From NCBI GenBank assembly GCA_023228875.1, contig JALOAG010000031.1:1-9113 (forward strand): a stretch of DNA of 9,113 nucleotides, given 5' to 3'. The notes under the pieces are model-generated. The model did no database searches. It saw only the letters and a list, made by a program, of their open reading frames with translations, and was not told the origin of the DNA. How positions within the stretch are numbered: the first letter of the stretch is position 1; each line of letters opens with the position of its first letter. The position numbers and the translations under genes were made by a program. Source of the DNA: Bacteroidia bacterium. Its GTDB lineage: Bacteria; Bacteroidota; Bacteroidia; NS11-12g; UBA955. This document shows, in pieces, positions 1 to 7,004 of this stretch.

Positions 1-8
1 ATAAAAGA

Positions 9-65
9 CTCCTTTATGAGAAATAATCCACTTATGATAATATACTTGCTACCTAAAAACTTCAA
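9..65 (-). promoter_or_regulatory. Leftward promoter and ribosome binding site for a gene just outside the window
   Basis: Read on the minus strand there is a -35 TTGAAG (bases 60-65), a 17-bp spacer and a -10 TATTAT (37-42), followed by the Shine-Dalgarno AAAGGAG (9-15). Six bases later the window ends in AT at bases 2-1. A G just outside the window would complete an ATG at ideal spacing, in the same arrangement as topB on the other strand. I infer that a divergent gene starts at the left edge; its coding sequence is not visible. Confidence 0.5.
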
Positions 66-70
66 GGGGA

Positions 71-121
71 TTGCCCTCAATTAATCGCTTCGTTATCATC
101 ATTTACAGTAATAAAAAGGAG
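71..121 (+). promoter_or_regulatory. Promoter and ribosome binding site of topB
   Basis: A -35 TTGCCC (71-76), a 17-bp spacer and a -10 TATCAT (94-99) match the sigma-70 consensus at 4 of 6 and 5 of 6 positions. Transcription would start near base 106. The Shine-Dalgarno AAGGAG at 116-121 lies five bases before the topB ATG. The -35 box is only 5 bp from the -35 box of the leftward promoter, so the two promoters stand back to back around a short AGGG/CCCT dyad (65-77). Confidence 0.5.
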
Positions 122-126
122 CTTTT

Positions 127-2298
127 ATGGGAAAAACTATAATTCTTGCTGAAAAACCGTCGGTTGCCAAAGAATTGGCCAAAGCTTTATCAGTTTTTAA
201 AAGATTTGATGGGTACTATGAACAGGATAACTACGTTGTAACTTGGGCTTTAGGACATCTCACTGAGTTGGCAGAACCAGCTTATTACAATCCAAAATAT
301 AAAAGATGGTCAATTAATGATCTACCAATAATTCCCACCACCTTAAAAAGTGTTATTTTAGATTCAACAAAAAATCAATTTAAAGTAGTTGCCTCACTAT
401 TTAAAAGAGAAGATATAGATCAACTAATTATAGCTACCGATGCAGGTAGAGAGGGGGAGTTAGTTGCCCGCTCTATTATGGAGTTAGCTAATTGGAACAA
501 AGAAACTAAAAGGTTGTGGATCAGTAGCCAAACTAAAGAGGCTATCTTAGATGGATTTAACAATTTAAAAGAGAGCTCTTTATACGATAACTTATACGAA
601 GCTGCCAAAGCACGTTCACATGCCGATTGGTATGTTGGTTTAAATGTCTCTCGAGCTTTAACTACTAAACACAACGTAAGTTTATCAGCTGGGAGAGTGC
701 AAACACCCACCTTAGCTATTTTAGTTGAAAGAGAGAAAGAGTTAGAAAAATTTGAGGGCTCTTTTTATTGGACAGTTAAAGCCATCTTTGAACCTTTTAG
801 TGCCAATTTAAGTGCAGATAAAAAAACACTTCATATAACTAAAGAACAAGAGAAAGATAATTATCTAAAAGAGTTAGAGAACAAAGAGGCAACAGTAACA
901 CAAGTATTAAATGAAGAAAAAGTTGAAAATCCCCCATTGGCATACGATTTAACTGAATTACAACGCGATGCCAACCTCTATTTAAACTTCAGTGCAAAAG
1001 AGACTCTCGATGTTTTGCAACGCCTTTATGAAAATCATAAATTAGTTACCTACCCAAGAACAGATAGTCGTTACATAACGCTCGACATTGTCCCAACACT
1101 CCCTCAAAGATTAAAAGCTTTAGAATTCACCCCCTTTGGACAAGTAGCCAACATCTTTGTTGAACACGGTTATCGTAAAGATATGGATCGCTTTGTTAAA
1201 GAGAGTAAAGTAACTGATCACCACGCAATTATCCCAACAGAACAAAGAGTTGATTTAACTAAGTTAAATAAAAAAGAGGTTGATTTATGGACACTAATTG
1301 CTAAGAGGTTTATGGAAGTTTTAAGTGAGAACTACCTATATACCAACACCGATGTAACTTTACAAGTTGATAAACACACCTTTACAACTACATTAAAAAA
1401 AGAGCAACAAAAAGGGTGGCGCGACATTAGTGTTCTTAGTGATGTGGTAACTGAAATTGGGCGCACCTTACCTTATAAAGGAGAAATCCCCACCGTTGGT
1501 GATAAATTTAAAATAGAGAAATTAGTTAGCAGAAGAAATGCAACAGAAGCGCCTCAACGCTACAGTGAAGCAACTTTGTTATCAGCTATGGAGAATGCAG
1601 GGCGCTTTGTTGATGAAAAAGAGTTAAAAAGAAATCTTTCAGGGGGGTTAGGGACAGTAGCTACCCGTGCTGAAATAATTGAAAAACTAATTAACAGCTA
1701 TTATGTTCAAAGAGAGGGAAGATACTTAGTTCCAACTGCTAAAGGAATCGAGTTAATTAGATTAGCACCTGAGGAACTTACCAGTCCCACCTTAACTGCA
1801 AAATGGGAAGGGCGCTTAGCTGATATAAGCGATGGGGTAGAGCAAAGCTCTTTATTTATCGACGATATTAAAAAAGAGACTACAAAATTAGTTAACAACG
1901 TTAAAAATGATAAATCTAGATTTGAGATGAGTGGGGAGGGAGTTATTAAGTGCCCCCATTGTGATTTTGCAATGTTGAGTTTTAAAGATGAGTTAGATCA
2001 GATTCACCACAAGTGCCAACGCCTAGGGTGTGGTTATGAGCAGATGTTGGTGAAAAAAATAAAACCTGCTAAACAAGCTGTGGTAAAAACTCAAAAGTTA
2101 GCCTCTGGTAAAAAGGTTATGGTGGTTAAAAAAGGAAAAAGTGTTGCCTCTTATGAGACAACACTCAAAGTAGTAACCCCTTCTCGTTATAAAAAGAGAG
2201 TAGAGCATACCTCTTATAAAAACCAGGAAGATTCAAATACCACAACCTTTGCCGATTTAATTAAAGCTAGCGAACAAAGGCGTAAAAAGCGCTCTTAA
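127..2298 (+). CDS. topB: DNA topoisomerase III (type IA)
   Basis: Type IA topoisomerase that cuts one DNA strand through a 5'-phosphotyrosine and passes strands, relaxing negative supercoils and decatenating replication or recombination intermediates with a RecQ-type helicase. The 723 residues show the Toprim domain first (AEKPS at 8-12, Glu9; ATDAGREGE at 103-111), then SAGRVQTPTLA (187-197), the active-site TYPRTDSRY (308-316, catalytic Tyr309 and Arg311), DHHAIIPT (364-371) and GLGTVATRAEII (508-519). A C-terminal zinc ribbon has Cys609, Cys612, Cys630 and Cys635, followed by a very basic tail. DAG in place of the DxD seen in E. coli Toprim motifs, together with the length, places it with Bacillus-type TopB rather than TopA, from what I recall of the family. 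The ATG start is fixed by AAGGAG five bases upstream. The gene stands alone under its own promoter and its stop overlaps that of the convergent dapB. Confidence 0.95.
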   Translation: MGKTIILAEKPSVAKELAKALSVFKRFDGYYEQDNYVVTWALGHLTELAEPAYYNPKYKRWSINDLPIIPTTLKSVILDSTKNQFKVVASLFKREDIDQLIIATDAGREGELVARSIMELANWNKETKRLWISSQTKEAILDGFNNLKESSLYDNLYEAAKARSHADWYVGLNVSRALTTKHNVSLSAGRVQTPTLAILVEREKELEKFEGSFYWTVKAIFEPFSANLSADKKTLHITKEQEKDNYLKELENKEATVTQVLNEEKVENPPLAYDLTELQRDANLYLNFSAKETLDVLQRLYENHKLVTYPRTDSRYITLDIVPTLPQRLKALEFTPFGQVANIFVEHGYRKDMDRFVKESKVTDHHAIIPTEQRVDLTKLNKKEVDLWTLIAKRFMEVLSENYLYTNTDVTLQVDKHTFTTTLKKEQQKGWRDISVLSDVVTEIGRTLPYKGEIPTVGDKFKIEKLVSRRNATEAPQRYSEATLLSAMENAGRFVDEKELKRNLSGGLGTVATRAEIIEKLINSYYVQREGRYLVPTAKGIELIRLAPEELTSPTLTAKWEGRLADISDGVEQSSLFIDDIKKETTKLVNNVKNDKSRFEMSGEGVIKCPHCDFAMLSFKDELDQIHHKCQRLGCGYEQMLVKKIKPAKQAVVKTQKLASGKKVMVVKKGKSVASYETTLKVVTPSRYKKRVEHTSYKNQEDSNTTTFADLIKASEQRRKKRS

Positions 2299-2306
2299 AT
2301 TAGAGC
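2284..2306 (-). terminator. Possible terminator hairpin across the topB/dapB stop codons
   Basis: GCTCT (2291-2295) and AGAGC (2302-2306) form a 5-bp stem with a 6-base loop containing the overlapping stops. Read leftward, two bases after the stem comes TTTTT (2288-2284), which fits a short intrinsic terminator for dapB. Rightward there is no T-run, so it would serve topB poorly. The stem is short, so the call is tentative. Confidence 0.35.
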
Positions 2307-3050
2307 TAACATATCGCTCATGTTGTAGATGCCGGGGGCAACTGTTGTAATGTACTTTGCAGCAGCTATTGCCCCTGTTGCAAATACATTGCGTGAAAAA
2401 GCGCGGTGGCTAAAGCTAATCACCTCATCTTCACCCGCAAAGAGAACTTCGTGTTCTCCAACTATTGTTCCACCACGAACTGCATGAATTCCCAATTCCC
2501 CTTTTTCTCTTTTAGTTTTTAGACCGTGACGTCCAAAGGTGTAACTTAGTGAATTATCTAGTGCCTCATTAACTGAATCTGCCAACATCAAAGCAGTGCC
2601 ACTAGGAGAGTCTTGTTTTTGGTTGTGGTGCTTTTCAACAATCTCAACATCAAAGCTATCTGCTAACACTTTTGCAGCTGTTGCAACAACCTTTTGTAAT
2701 AGGTTAATCCCTAACGACATGTTGCCACTCCGAAAGATTGCAATTTTTGAAGAGGCCTCTTCTAATAAAGAGAGCTCTTTCTCTTCTAAACCTGTTGTAG
2801 CAACTACTAAAGCTAAACCCTTTTCCACTGCTGATGGAACATAAGAGTGTAGTGATTGAGGAGTTGAAAAGTCGATAATTACATCAGCAATAACATCACA
2901 CTCACTTAAAGAACTAAAAACTGGAAACGAAGCATCTCCTTGATTTAGATCAATTCCAGCAACAACTTCAACATTTTGTTGAGAGGCAATTAGAGTTGCT
3001 AAAGTTTTACCCATTCTCCCATTACACCCATTTAATATAACTCGAGTCAT
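2295..3050 (-). CDS. dapB: 4-hydroxy-tetrahydrodipicolinate reductase
   Basis: Cytoplasmic NAD(P)H-dependent enzyme that reduces the DapA product to tetrahydrodipicolinate, the substrate of DapL. The 251-residue protein has the N-terminal Rossmann motif GCNGRMG (8-14) with an acidic residue after the second strand (Asp34), the ATTG loop (84-87) and SGNMSLGINLL (108-118). The signature VEKHHNQKQDSPSGTA (138-153) holds the catalytic His141 and Lys145 and the substrate-binding SGT. HAVRGGTIVGEHEV (179-192) is also typical. Length is normal for the family. The start follows AAGGAG (3058-3063) by seven bases. It is transcribed away from dapA from a shared 136-bp intergenic region, which separates it from the rest of the pathway operon and suggests coordinated but separate control. 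Its last codons overlap topB by four bases (TTAA). Confidence 0.96.
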   Translation of the reverse strand: MTRVILNGCNGRMGKTLATLIASQQNVEVVAGIDLNQGDASFPVFSSLSECDVIADVIIDFSTPQSLHSYVPSAVEKGLALVVATTGLEEKELSLLEEASSKIAIFRSGNMSLGINLLQKVVATAAKVLADSFDVEIVEKHHNQKQDSPSGTALMLADSVNEALDNSLSYTFGRHGLKTKREKGELGIHAVRGGTIVGEHEVLFAGEDEVISFSHRAFSRNVFATGAIAAAKYITTVAPGIYNMSDMLALI

Positions 3051-3084
3051 TTTAACTCTCCTTTTTAACCATTTTCTAAATGTT

Positions 3085-3124
3085 AGTATAAAAACAAAAA
3101 ATGTTCAATAAAAACATTTTTGTT
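3085..3124. promoter_or_regulatory. Imperfect inverted repeat (candidate operator) at the dapB promoter
   Basis: AACAAAAAATGTT (3093-3105) and AACATTTTTGTT (3113-3124) are inverted copies differing by one extra A, separated by seven bases. On the minus strand a TATACT (3085-3090) makes a good -10 for dapB, with no convincing -35, so the repeat lies where the dapB -35 and spacer should be. It ends six bases before the dapA -35. This placement suits a repressor or activator site for dapB or for both genes. The repeat is seen; the regulatory role is inferred, and AT-rich DNA can give such dyads by chance. Confidence 0.4.
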
Positions 3125-3130
3125 ATTCTA

Positions 3131-3179
3131 TAGACATTATGTTTATTATTTACTATACTCTATTTCATTCATCAGGAGG
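3131..3179 (+). promoter_or_regulatory. Promoter and ribosome binding site of the dapA operon
   Basis: TAGACA (3131-3136) and TATACT (3154-3159), each matching 5 of 6 consensus positions, are spaced by exactly 17 bp. Transcription would start near 3166. The strong Shine-Dalgarno AGGAGG (3174-3179) is seven bases from the dapA ATG. The leader is only about 20 bases, which leaves no room for a lysine riboswitch or T-box. Confidence 0.65.
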
Positions 3180-3186
3180 GTGAGCC

Positions 3187-4086
3187 ATGAAAAAATTTAG
3201 AGGCGTTTATACAGCACTAGTAACCCCATTTACCGAGTATGGGTTATTTGATGAGAAAGCTTTTGCTAAGATAGTCAATTTCCAAATAGATTCAGGAATT
3301 GATGGGTTGGTCCCTTGTGGAACAACTGGTGAAAGTCCAACTTTAAGTCACTCAGAACACGATCGAGTGATTGCTAGCACAGTTGAATTGGCCAACAAGA
3401 GAGTTCCAGTAATTGCAGGAACAGGTTCAAATGCAACAAGCGAAGCAGTAAGATTGTCTAAACATGCAGAATCAGCTGGGGTAGATGCACTTTTGTTAGT
3501 TAACCCCTATTACAATAAACCAACTCAAAAGGGTCTTTATCTTCACTACAGAATGATTGCCGACTCAGTTGGAATTCCTTGTATCTTGTACAACATTGCT
3601 GGACGCACTGCAGTTAACTTAGAGACAGAGACCTTAGTACGTTTAGCCAACGACTGTCCAAATATTGTGGCAGTTAAAGAGGCTAGTGGAAATATTAAGC
3701 AAATGAGCGATGTTATCAACCAAACTGAAGATAACTTTGCCACCCTTAGTGGTGATGATAATATGGTCTTAGATCTAATTGAAGCAGGTGGAGATGGTGT
3801 TATCTCAGTTGCAGCTAACCTAATTCCAAAACAGATGTTGGAGATGGTGCATGCAGCTTTAGGTGGGAATATGAGTTTAGCCCGTCAGTGGGAGAAAAAC
3901 TTACACCCATTCTTTGAAGCATGTTTTTATGAAACAAACCCAATTCCAATTAAAACTGCAATGGCAGAGTACGGCTGGTGTGAAGAGCAATTTAGGCTTC
4001 CCATGTGCTCATTTGAAGATGAGACACATCGCACCAACTTGTCAAAAGTTTTAGCAACATTAGATATTACTAGAGGAGATCAATAA
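3187..4086 (+). CDS. dapA: 4-hydroxy-tetrahydrodipicolinate synthase
   Basis: Condenses pyruvate with L-aspartate 4-semialdehyde, the committed step of diaminopimelate and lysine synthesis; a cytoplasmic TIM-barrel aldolase, usually tetrameric. The 299 residues carry the GTTGES motif (45-50), NPYYN (106-110) with Tyr109, YNIAGRT (135-141) with Tyr135 and Arg140, and the Schiff-base Lys164 in VAVKEASGN (161-169). These correspond to E. coli Thr44, Tyr107, Tyr133, Arg138 and Lys161. The allosteric lysine-site residues Ser48, His53, His56, Asn80, Glu84 and Tyr106 of E. coli are matched by Ser50, His55, His58, Asn82, Glu86 and Tyr108. Only Ala49 differs (Pro51). Feedback inhibition by lysine is therefore likely (inference). 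First gene of the dapA-dapL-lysA-ybgC operon, with a strong AGGAGG site. Confidence 0.97.
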   Translation: MKKFRGVYTALVTPFTEYGLFDEKAFAKIVNFQIDSGIDGLVPCGTTGESPTLSHSEHDRVIASTVELANKRVPVIAGTGSNATSEAVRLSKHAESAGVDALLLVNPYYNKPTQKGLYLHYRMIADSVGIPCILYNIAGRTAVNLETETLVRLANDCPNIVAVKEASGNIKQMSDVINQTEDNFATLSGDDNMVLDLIEAGGDGVISVAANLIPKQMLEMVHAALGGNMSLARQWEKNLHPFFEACFYETNPIPIKTAMAEYGWCEEQFRLPMCSFEDETHRTNLSKVLATLDITRGDQ

Positions 4087-4093
4087 AACTAAA

Positions 4094-5323
4094 ATGGCTA
4101 CTATTAATAAGAATTATCGCAAATTAGCTTCTGGCTATCTCTTTCCTGAGATAGCTAGACGCACAAAAGCATACCAACAAGCAAATCCTACTAAAAAGCT
4201 CCACCGCTTAGGAATTGGAAATACAACTGAAGCTTTAAGTAGTGAAATTGTTAAAGCTCTACATGAAAAAATAGATAAACTTGCTAACAATGAGACTTAC
4301 AGCGGTTATGGAGATGAGCAAGGTGATTTAGCTTTAAGAGAAGCTCTAGTTGGCTATTACAAAAAAATGGACATCGATATAAAAGAAGATGAGGTGTTTG
4401 TTAGTGATGGGGCTAAACCCGATTCAGCAAACATCCAAAGTATCTTCTCACCAGAGAGTATCGTTGCCATTCAAGATCCAGCTTATCCTGTCTATGTTGA
4501 TTCCAATGTAGTTAGTGGAAGAAGTAGTGGCTTTGATGAAGCTAACGGTGTTTATAAAGATTTTGTTTATCTTAAAGGGAATATAGAAAATAAGTTTTTC
4601 CCACCTCCACCAAAGAAGAAGGTAGACTTAATTTATCTGTGTAGCCCTAACAACCCGACAGGGGCTGTTGCCACTAAAGAGCAACTAGAAGAGTATGTCT
4701 CTTATGCTAAAAAACATAAAAGTGTAATTATTTTTGATGCAGCTTACAATGAGTTCATCAGCGATCCCACTCTTCCTAAATCTATTTACCAAATAGAGGG
4801 GGCAAAAGAGTGTGCTGTTGAGATTAACAGCTTCTCTAAATTCTCAGGTTTTACTGGAGTTAGGTTGGGATGGTCAATTGTTCCCAAAGAGTTAAGTGTT
4901 GAAGATAGTGAGGAAGGTGAGATTAACCGCCTTTGGTTTAGAAGACAAGTAACATTTTTTAATGGGGCAAGTAACATATCTCAAGCAGGGGGCTTAGCAG
5001 TACTCTCTGATGAAGGATTAGCTCAATCTAAAGAGTTGGTTTCTTACTACATGGAAAATGCTCAAATCATCAAAGAGACTTTACAAGAACTCTCTTTAGA
5101 TGTGTATGGGGGTACAAACGCCCCTTATCTGTGGGTAAAAGCTCCAAACAATCTAAAATCGTGGGAGTTTTTTGATCAACTGTTAAATCAGTGTCAGGTA
5201 GTTGTAACTCCAGGTAGTGGCTTTGGCTCTAGTGGGGAGCACTTTGTCCGCTTCAGTGCTTTTGGTCACAGACAAGATATTTTAGATGCGGTAAAATCGA
5301 TTAAAGAGAACTTAAAAATTTAG
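4094..5323 (+). CDS. dapL: LL-diaminopimelate aminotransferase
   Basis: PLP-dependent class I/II aminotransferase that converts tetrahydrodipicolinate and glutamate directly to LL-diaminopimelate, bypassing the succinylase or acetylase steps (DapD/C/E). The 409-residue protein fits the family length. It shows the GYGDEQG segment (71-77), the diagnostic SDGAKPD (104-110), SPNNPTG (184-190), Asp215 in IIFDAAYNE, and the PLP-binding Lys249 in SFSKFSGFTGVRLGW (246-260). Near the C-terminus FVRFSAFGHR holds the carboxylate-binding Arg. DapL is known from plants, Chlamydia, Leptospira and several other phyla. The gene begins seven bases after dapA. The nearest Shine-Dalgarno-like GGAG (4075-4078) is about 15 bases from the ATG, too far for a strong site, so translation is probably coupled to dapA. 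Confidence 0.95.
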   Translation: MATINKNYRKLASGYLFPEIARRTKAYQQANPTKKLHRLGIGNTTEALSSEIVKALHEKIDKLANNETYSGYGDEQGDLALREALVGYYKKMDIDIKEDEVFVSDGAKPDSANIQSIFSPESIVAIQDPAYPVYVDSNVVSGRSSGFDEANGVYKDFVYLKGNIENKFFPPPPKKKVDLIYLCSPNNPTGAVATKEQLEEYVSYAKKHKSVIIFDAAYNEFISDPTLPKSIYQIEGAKECAVEINSFSKFSGFTGVRLGWSIVPKELSVEDSEEGEINRLWFRRQVTFFNGASNISQAGGLAVLSDEGLAQSKELVSYYMENAQIIKETLQELSLDVYGGTNAPYLWVKAPNNLKSWEFFDQLLNQCQVVVTPGSGFGSSGEHFVRFSAFGHRQDILDAVKSIKENLKI

Positions 5324-5333
5324 GAGTAGTGCA

Positions 5334-6575
5334 TTGGCTGATAAAAACTTACCAATAGAAACAAATTCTTTAATAGAGCTGGCAAACAAATTAGAGACCC
5401 CATTTCACCTTTACGATGAAAAAGGGATTAGAGAGAACATCAGAGTTTTTAAAGAGGCCTTTAGTTGGGTAAAAGATTTTAAAAACTACTTTGCTGTAAA
5501 GGCTCTTCCCAACCCAGCAATTATAAAGATTATGAAAGAGGAAGGCTTTGGAGCCGATTGTTCTTCACTACCTGAATTAATAATGACAGAGAAAGTTGGC
5601 TTAAAGGGGGAAAATGTTATGTTTACCAGTAACGATACCCCCGATGAGGAGTTCATAGCTGCAGCTAAGATGGGTGCTGTTATTAACTTAGATGATATAA
5701 CGCACATTGAAGCACTGGATCGCAGTGCTGGTATACCCAATTTAATCTCTTTTAGATACAACCCAGGACCCGATCGAACAGGGAATGTAATTATTGGTAA
5801 TCCTGTTGAGGCAAAATATGGTTTAACTACTGAACAACTTGTTCCTGCCTACATTAAAGCAAAAGAGCTTGGGGCAACTAGATTTGCCTTACACACAATG
5901 GTAGCGTCCAATGAACTAGATCGCTCTTACATTGTTGAAACAGCAAGGATGTTGTTTGAACAAGCTATAAGAATTTACAAAGAGGCTAAAATTAAAATTG
6001 AGTTTGTCAATTTGGGGGGAGGAATTGGTATTCCTTATAAACCTGAAGAGAAGGCTATTGATTTAAAACTTCTTGGGGAAGAGATTAAAGAGTTGTATGA
6101 GAAGATGATTATAGGAAACAACTTAGATCCTCTAAACATCGTCTTTGAGTGTGGTAGGATGATTAGTGGCCCTTACGGGTATCTAGTTTCCAAAGTGCTC
6201 CATGTAACAAAAAAGTATAAAAACTTTGTTGGTCTAGATGCCTCAATGGCAAATCTGATGAGACCAGCTTTGTACGGCTCTTATCATCACATAACTGTTT
6301 TAGGTAAAGAGAATGAAAATAAAGATCACCTTTATGATGTAACAGGATCTCTATGTGAAAATAACGATAAGTTTGCTATCGATCGTAAACTACCTAAAGT
6401 AGAGGCCGATGATATCTTTGTCATCCACGACACAGGAGCTCATGGACACGCTATGGGCTTTAACTACAATGGAAAACTTAGAAGTGCTGAGTACCTTCTT
6501 AAAGAGGATGGTAGTGTTGAGATGATAAGAAGAGCAGAGACTATTGAAGATTACTTTGCCACTTTAAACTTTTAG
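5334..6575 (+). CDS. lysA: Diaminopimelate decarboxylase
   Basis: PLP enzyme of the alanine-racemase fold that decarboxylates meso-diaminopimelate to L-lysine, the last step of the pathway. The 413 residues include the PLP lysine Lys56 in YFAVKALPNP (52-61), His187 in HTMVASN, the phosphate-binding LGGGIGIPY (227-235), ECGR (272-275), the active-site Cys341 in GSLCENNDKF (338-347) and DTGAHGHAMGFNYNGKLR (366-383), the counterpart of the usual DAGAYG..NYN region. It belongs to a LysA variant I recognise from clostridia and treponemes, which ends in a segment like IRRAET..DYFAT. The start is TTG, set by GGAG (5323-5326) overlapping the dapL stop with seven bases of spacing; no ATG or GTG is available in frame nearby. 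A carboxynorspermidine decarboxylase is unlikely given length and context. The meso substrate needs DapF, which is not in this window. Confidence 0.93.
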   Translation: MADKNLPIETNSLIELANKLETPFHLYDEKGIRENIRVFKEAFSWVKDFKNYFAVKALPNPAIIKIMKEEGFGADCSSLPELIMTEKVGLKGENVMFTSNDTPDEEFIAAAKMGAVINLDDITHIEALDRSAGIPNLISFRYNPGPDRTGNVIIGNPVEAKYGLTTEQLVPAYIKAKELGATRFALHTMVASNELDRSYIVETARMLFEQAIRIYKEAKIKIEFVNLGGGIGIPYKPEEKAIDLKLLGEEIKELYEKMIIGNNLDPLNIVFECGRMISGPYGYLVSKVLHVTKKYKNFVGLDASMANLMRPALYGSYHHITVLGKENENKDHLYDVTGSLCENNDKFAIDRKLPKVEADDIFVIHDTGAHGHAMGFNYNGKLRSAEYLLKEDGSVEMIRRAETIEDYFATLNF

Positions 6576-6586
6576 GAAAGACAATT

Positions 6587-6991
6587 ATGGCCCACAAATT
6601 TGATGTAAGAGTTTACTACAGCGATACCGATGCAGGTCAAATTGTTTATCATGGTCGCTATTTAGATTTTGCCGAGCATGCTCGCACTGAGTTGTTTCGC
6701 TCCCTTGCTCAAGGCAACACCTCCTTAATGGAGATGATTGATAATGGGGTAGGTTTTGTCGTTAAATCTATCAACGTAGTTTACCACCAGGTGGCAGTAC
6801 TCGATGATCTACTAACAGTGATCTCCACCATTAAAAACTCTAAAAGATTCTCTTTAACTTTCTTACAAGAAGTAGTTAGAGACGACGAGGCAATAGCAAC
6901 CTTAGAAGTTAAGGTTGCTGCCATTAATTTAAATACACGCCGCCCAATGCCTTTTGAAAATTGGTTTATTGAAGCAGTAGATAATCTTTAA
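6587..6991 (+). CDS. ybgC: YbgC-like acyl-CoA thioesterase (hotdog fold)
   Basis: Single-domain hotdog-fold thioesterase of the 4-hydroxybenzoyl-CoA thioesterase family, expected to hydrolyse short- or medium-chain acyl-CoA or acyl-ACP in the cytoplasm. The 134-residue length is typical. The N-terminal signature YYSDTDAGQIVYHGRYLDF (10-28) contains Asp15 and His22, which match the catalytic Asp18 and the nearby His of E. coli YbgC. Gln18 replaces the second Gly of the common DAGG. The gene follows lysA by 11 bases with an AGGAAAG site, so it is probably the last gene of the lysine operon. In proteobacteria ybgC sits with tol-pal, so this context is different and gives no clear functional link; it may simply be co-transcribed. 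The exact substrate cannot be read from the sequence. Confidence 0.85.
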   Translation: MAHKFDVRVYYSDTDAGQIVYHGRYLDFAEHARTELFRSLAQGNTSLMEMIDNGVGFVVKSINVVYHQVAVLDDLLTVISTIKNSKRFSLTFLQEVVRDDEAIATLEVKVAAINLNTRRPMPFENWFIEAVDNL

Positions 6992-7004
6992 TCAATAAAA
7001 CCAA
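6961..7004. terminator. Long hairpin across the ybgC/lipoprotein stop codons
   Basis: TTGGTTTATTGA (6961-6972) pairs with TCAATAAAACCAA (6992-7004): 12 base pairs with one bulged A and a 19-base loop holding both overlapping stops. Read leftward the stem is directly followed by TTTT (6960-6957), like an intrinsic terminator for the lipoprotein gene. Rightward it lacks a T-run but could still protect or end the lysine operon transcript. It lies inside both coding ends (codons for NWFIEA on one strand and EIGFID on the other). Confidence 0.5.

Noticed and set aside
61..80. Terminator of an upstream gene (AGGG/CCCT dyad)
   Set aside because: The stem is only four base pairs, has no T-run and lies between two back-to-back promoters, so it is more likely chance or an operator.
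420..710. Minus-strand open frame antisense to topB
   Set aside because: It lies wholly inside a confidently assigned gene, has no ribosome binding site and encodes no recognisable domain. The same holds for antisense frames at 1707-1898, 3546-3743, 4786-4977 and 5486-5761, and for the plus-strand frames at 2596-2844 and 7628-7813.
3051..3186. Lysine riboswitch or T-box leader upstream of dapA or dapB
   Set aside because: The gap is only 136 bases and holds two promoters. The leaders after the predicted starts are about 20-30 bases, far shorter than a lysine aptamer.
5334..6575. Carboxynorspermidine or ornithine/arginine decarboxylase instead of LysA
   Set aside because: The CENNDKF and HDTGAHG..NYNGKLR motifs and the position after dapA-dapL favour diaminopimelate decarboxylase.
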